13,019 nucleotides of DNA, from contig SKSH01000187.1 in NCBI GenBank assembly GCA_007118075.1, positions 1 through 13,019 on the forward strand, written 5' to 3'. This document shows positions 12,171-13,019 of this stretch, in pieces. The notes beneath the pieces were generated by a model. It was given only the letters and a program-made list of their open reading frames with translations, had not been told where the DNA came from and did not search any database. This stretch comes from Halobacteriales archaeon (GTDB lineage Archaea > Halobacteriota > Halobacteria > Halobacteriales > SKSH01). The position numbers were made by a program, and so were the translations under genes. Every line of letters starts with the position of its first letter. The stretch's first letter is position 1.

Positions 12171-13019
12171 TCAGTCGCCGAGGTGATCTGGTTCCGGATG
12201 CCGCGACACGGGGTAACGGTCGGTGTACCAGGTGGTATGCACGAGGATAGCCGAAAGCAGCAGTAGCCACAGGCCGATGTTCGGTGGAACGGCGAAGGTG
12301 TAAAAGACTTCACCGAACGATGCGAGCCATCCCTCGACTGGGCTGGGGAACCATTCTGTCCAATCGAGGTAGTTGTCAAAGCTCACCATCGTGACCGTCA
12401 ATAGGATGCCCAGGTGGAGCAACAAACGGGCAGGTCCCTTGGCAAGGGTGAACACCAGGAGCACCACCGGGAAGAACAAGAGCGCATTGTAAAGCGGCTG
12501 CAATGGCATGAAGAGCAAGAGCGCAGAGACCGTGGCGAGGATGGCAGTCAGCCGGTGGACATCGGTGTCGATCCGACGGTACGCTAGCCCGAGCAAGGGC
12601 AACAGGATGGCGGCGGCAGCGACGGTCAACCACCGGCCCGTCGTCCCGGTGATCGCCGCAAGTTGTCGATGGATGCCACCAGTATTTCCTTGAAGATCGG
12701 CAACCCGCTCGGTCTGTCCACTATGGCGATCGATGAGGATCTCGGTGAGATACTGTTGGGTCAGATCTGGTCCAAATACGATGCCGACGACCAGGGCACC
12801 AATTCCAACGAGCATGGCGGCAATGACACCACGGATGGCCCGAAGTCTGAGCATCCAGAGACCGACCGCAGCTGGGAATATCTTGATGAGTGCGGCCCCT
12901 GCGAAGGCCGCCCCCGCAATCCCTTCTCGGTCGCGATCGATCGCGTCGAATCCGACAGCCAGGGCGAGTGCCAACCAGAGCGTCGTCTGTCCCTCGATGA
13001 GATGGGGCATTGCATACGG
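12171..13019 (-). CDS. GT87-type polytopic membrane glycosyltransferase (DUF2029-like), 5' end outside window
   Basis: 282 residues of the C-terminal part are visible. The reading frame is open to the right edge and its start lies beyond it. The visible sequence begins YAMPHLIEGQTTLWLALALA, matching the GQ-x-NLL helix of GT87 (DUF2029) proteins, followed by an AGAALIKIFPAAVGLWML helix with the family's K-x-(F/Y)PA motif. About seven hydrophobic helices follow, ending with a short polar tail (RYPVSRHPEPDHLGD). Such proteins are thought to transfer mannose or other sugars from polyprenyl-phosphate donors on the outer face of the membrane. The catalytic acidic residue in the first extracytoplasmic loop would lie outside the window. 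No other glycosylation gene is visible here. A hairpin with a T-run follows the stop. Confidence 0.7.
   Translation of the reverse strand, partial: PYAMPHLIEGQTTLWLALALAVGFDAIDRDREGIAGAAFAGAALIKIFPAAVGLWMLRLRAIRGVIAAMLVGIGALVVGIVFGPDLTQQYLTEILIDRHSGQTERVADLQGNTGGIHRQLAAITGTTGRWLTVAAAAILLPLLGLAYRRIDTDVHRLTAILATVSALLLFMPLQPLYNALLFFPVVLLVFTLAKGPARLLLHLGILLTVTMVSFDNYLDWTEWFPSPVEGWLASFGEVFYTFAVPPNIGLWLLLLSAILVHTTWYTDRYPVSRHPEPDHLGD

Overview
The window looks like haloarchaeal chromosome (Halobacteria, moderate-to-high GC). The supporting signs are acidic proteins, several AT-rich TATA-like boxes centred about 25-28 nt upstream of start codons (leaderless archaeal transcription), and protein families typical of haloarchaea: NosD/F/Y with an extra N-terminal domain, metal-ligand-poor Fe-ADH-like proteins, a LiaF-like toastrack membrane protein and a GT87-type membrane glycosyltransferase. 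I cannot name the genus.

Layout. (1) 116-3587, plus strand: a tight three-gene operon for NosD (with a NosL-like N-terminal domain), the NosF ABC ATPase and the NosY permease, joined by stop/start overlaps. This is the copper-delivery/maturation module of nitrous oxide reductase, but nosZ itself is not in the window. (2) 3685-5730, plus: an iron-containing-alcohol-dehydrogenase/maleylacetate-reductase-fold protein lacking most metal ligands, then a tandem two-module glyoxalase (VOC) protein. (3) 5801-6262, plus: a small five-helix membrane protein. (4) 6357-8306 is a decayed, visibly AT-richer zone. A truncated MacB/LolD-type ABC ATPase (plus) abuts head-on, at about 6532, a truncated 'sensor-domain' membrane protein (minus) that carries two early in-frame stops. 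That pseudogene sits 9 nt downstream of an intact LiaF-like gene (6979-7671, minus) that has a clear leaderless promoter. Further on are a possible membrane-tail remnant and a SnoaL-like remnant with an in-frame stop. (5) 8566-11367: three short-chain dehydrogenases/reductases (SDRs), two on minus and one on plus. The second and third diverge from a 104-bp intergenic region that holds two opposed TATA boxes. (6) 11409-11825, plus: a DUF4440/NTF2-like protein. (7) 12171-13019, minus: a GT87-type membrane protein running off the right edge, with a hairpin/oligo-T terminator candidate after its stop.

How the genes fit together. Only nosDFY is a recognisable functional unit: NosF energises NosY, and NosD works on the outer face to load the Cu centres of NosZ. 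The LiaF-like gene, the broken sensor-domain gene and the broken ABC ATPase probably once formed a cell-envelope-stress/export locus that lost its transporter by rearrangement. The Fe-ADH, glyoxalase and SDR genes are scattered, singly transcribed redox/detoxification enzymes with unknown substrates. I found no CRISPR array, intact transposase, tRNA or rRNA. The most notable points are the NosL-NosD fusion without copper-ligand Cys/Met residues, the metal-site-stripped Fe-ADH, the precise junction between two gene fragments, and an SDR with its catalytic Ser position replaced.
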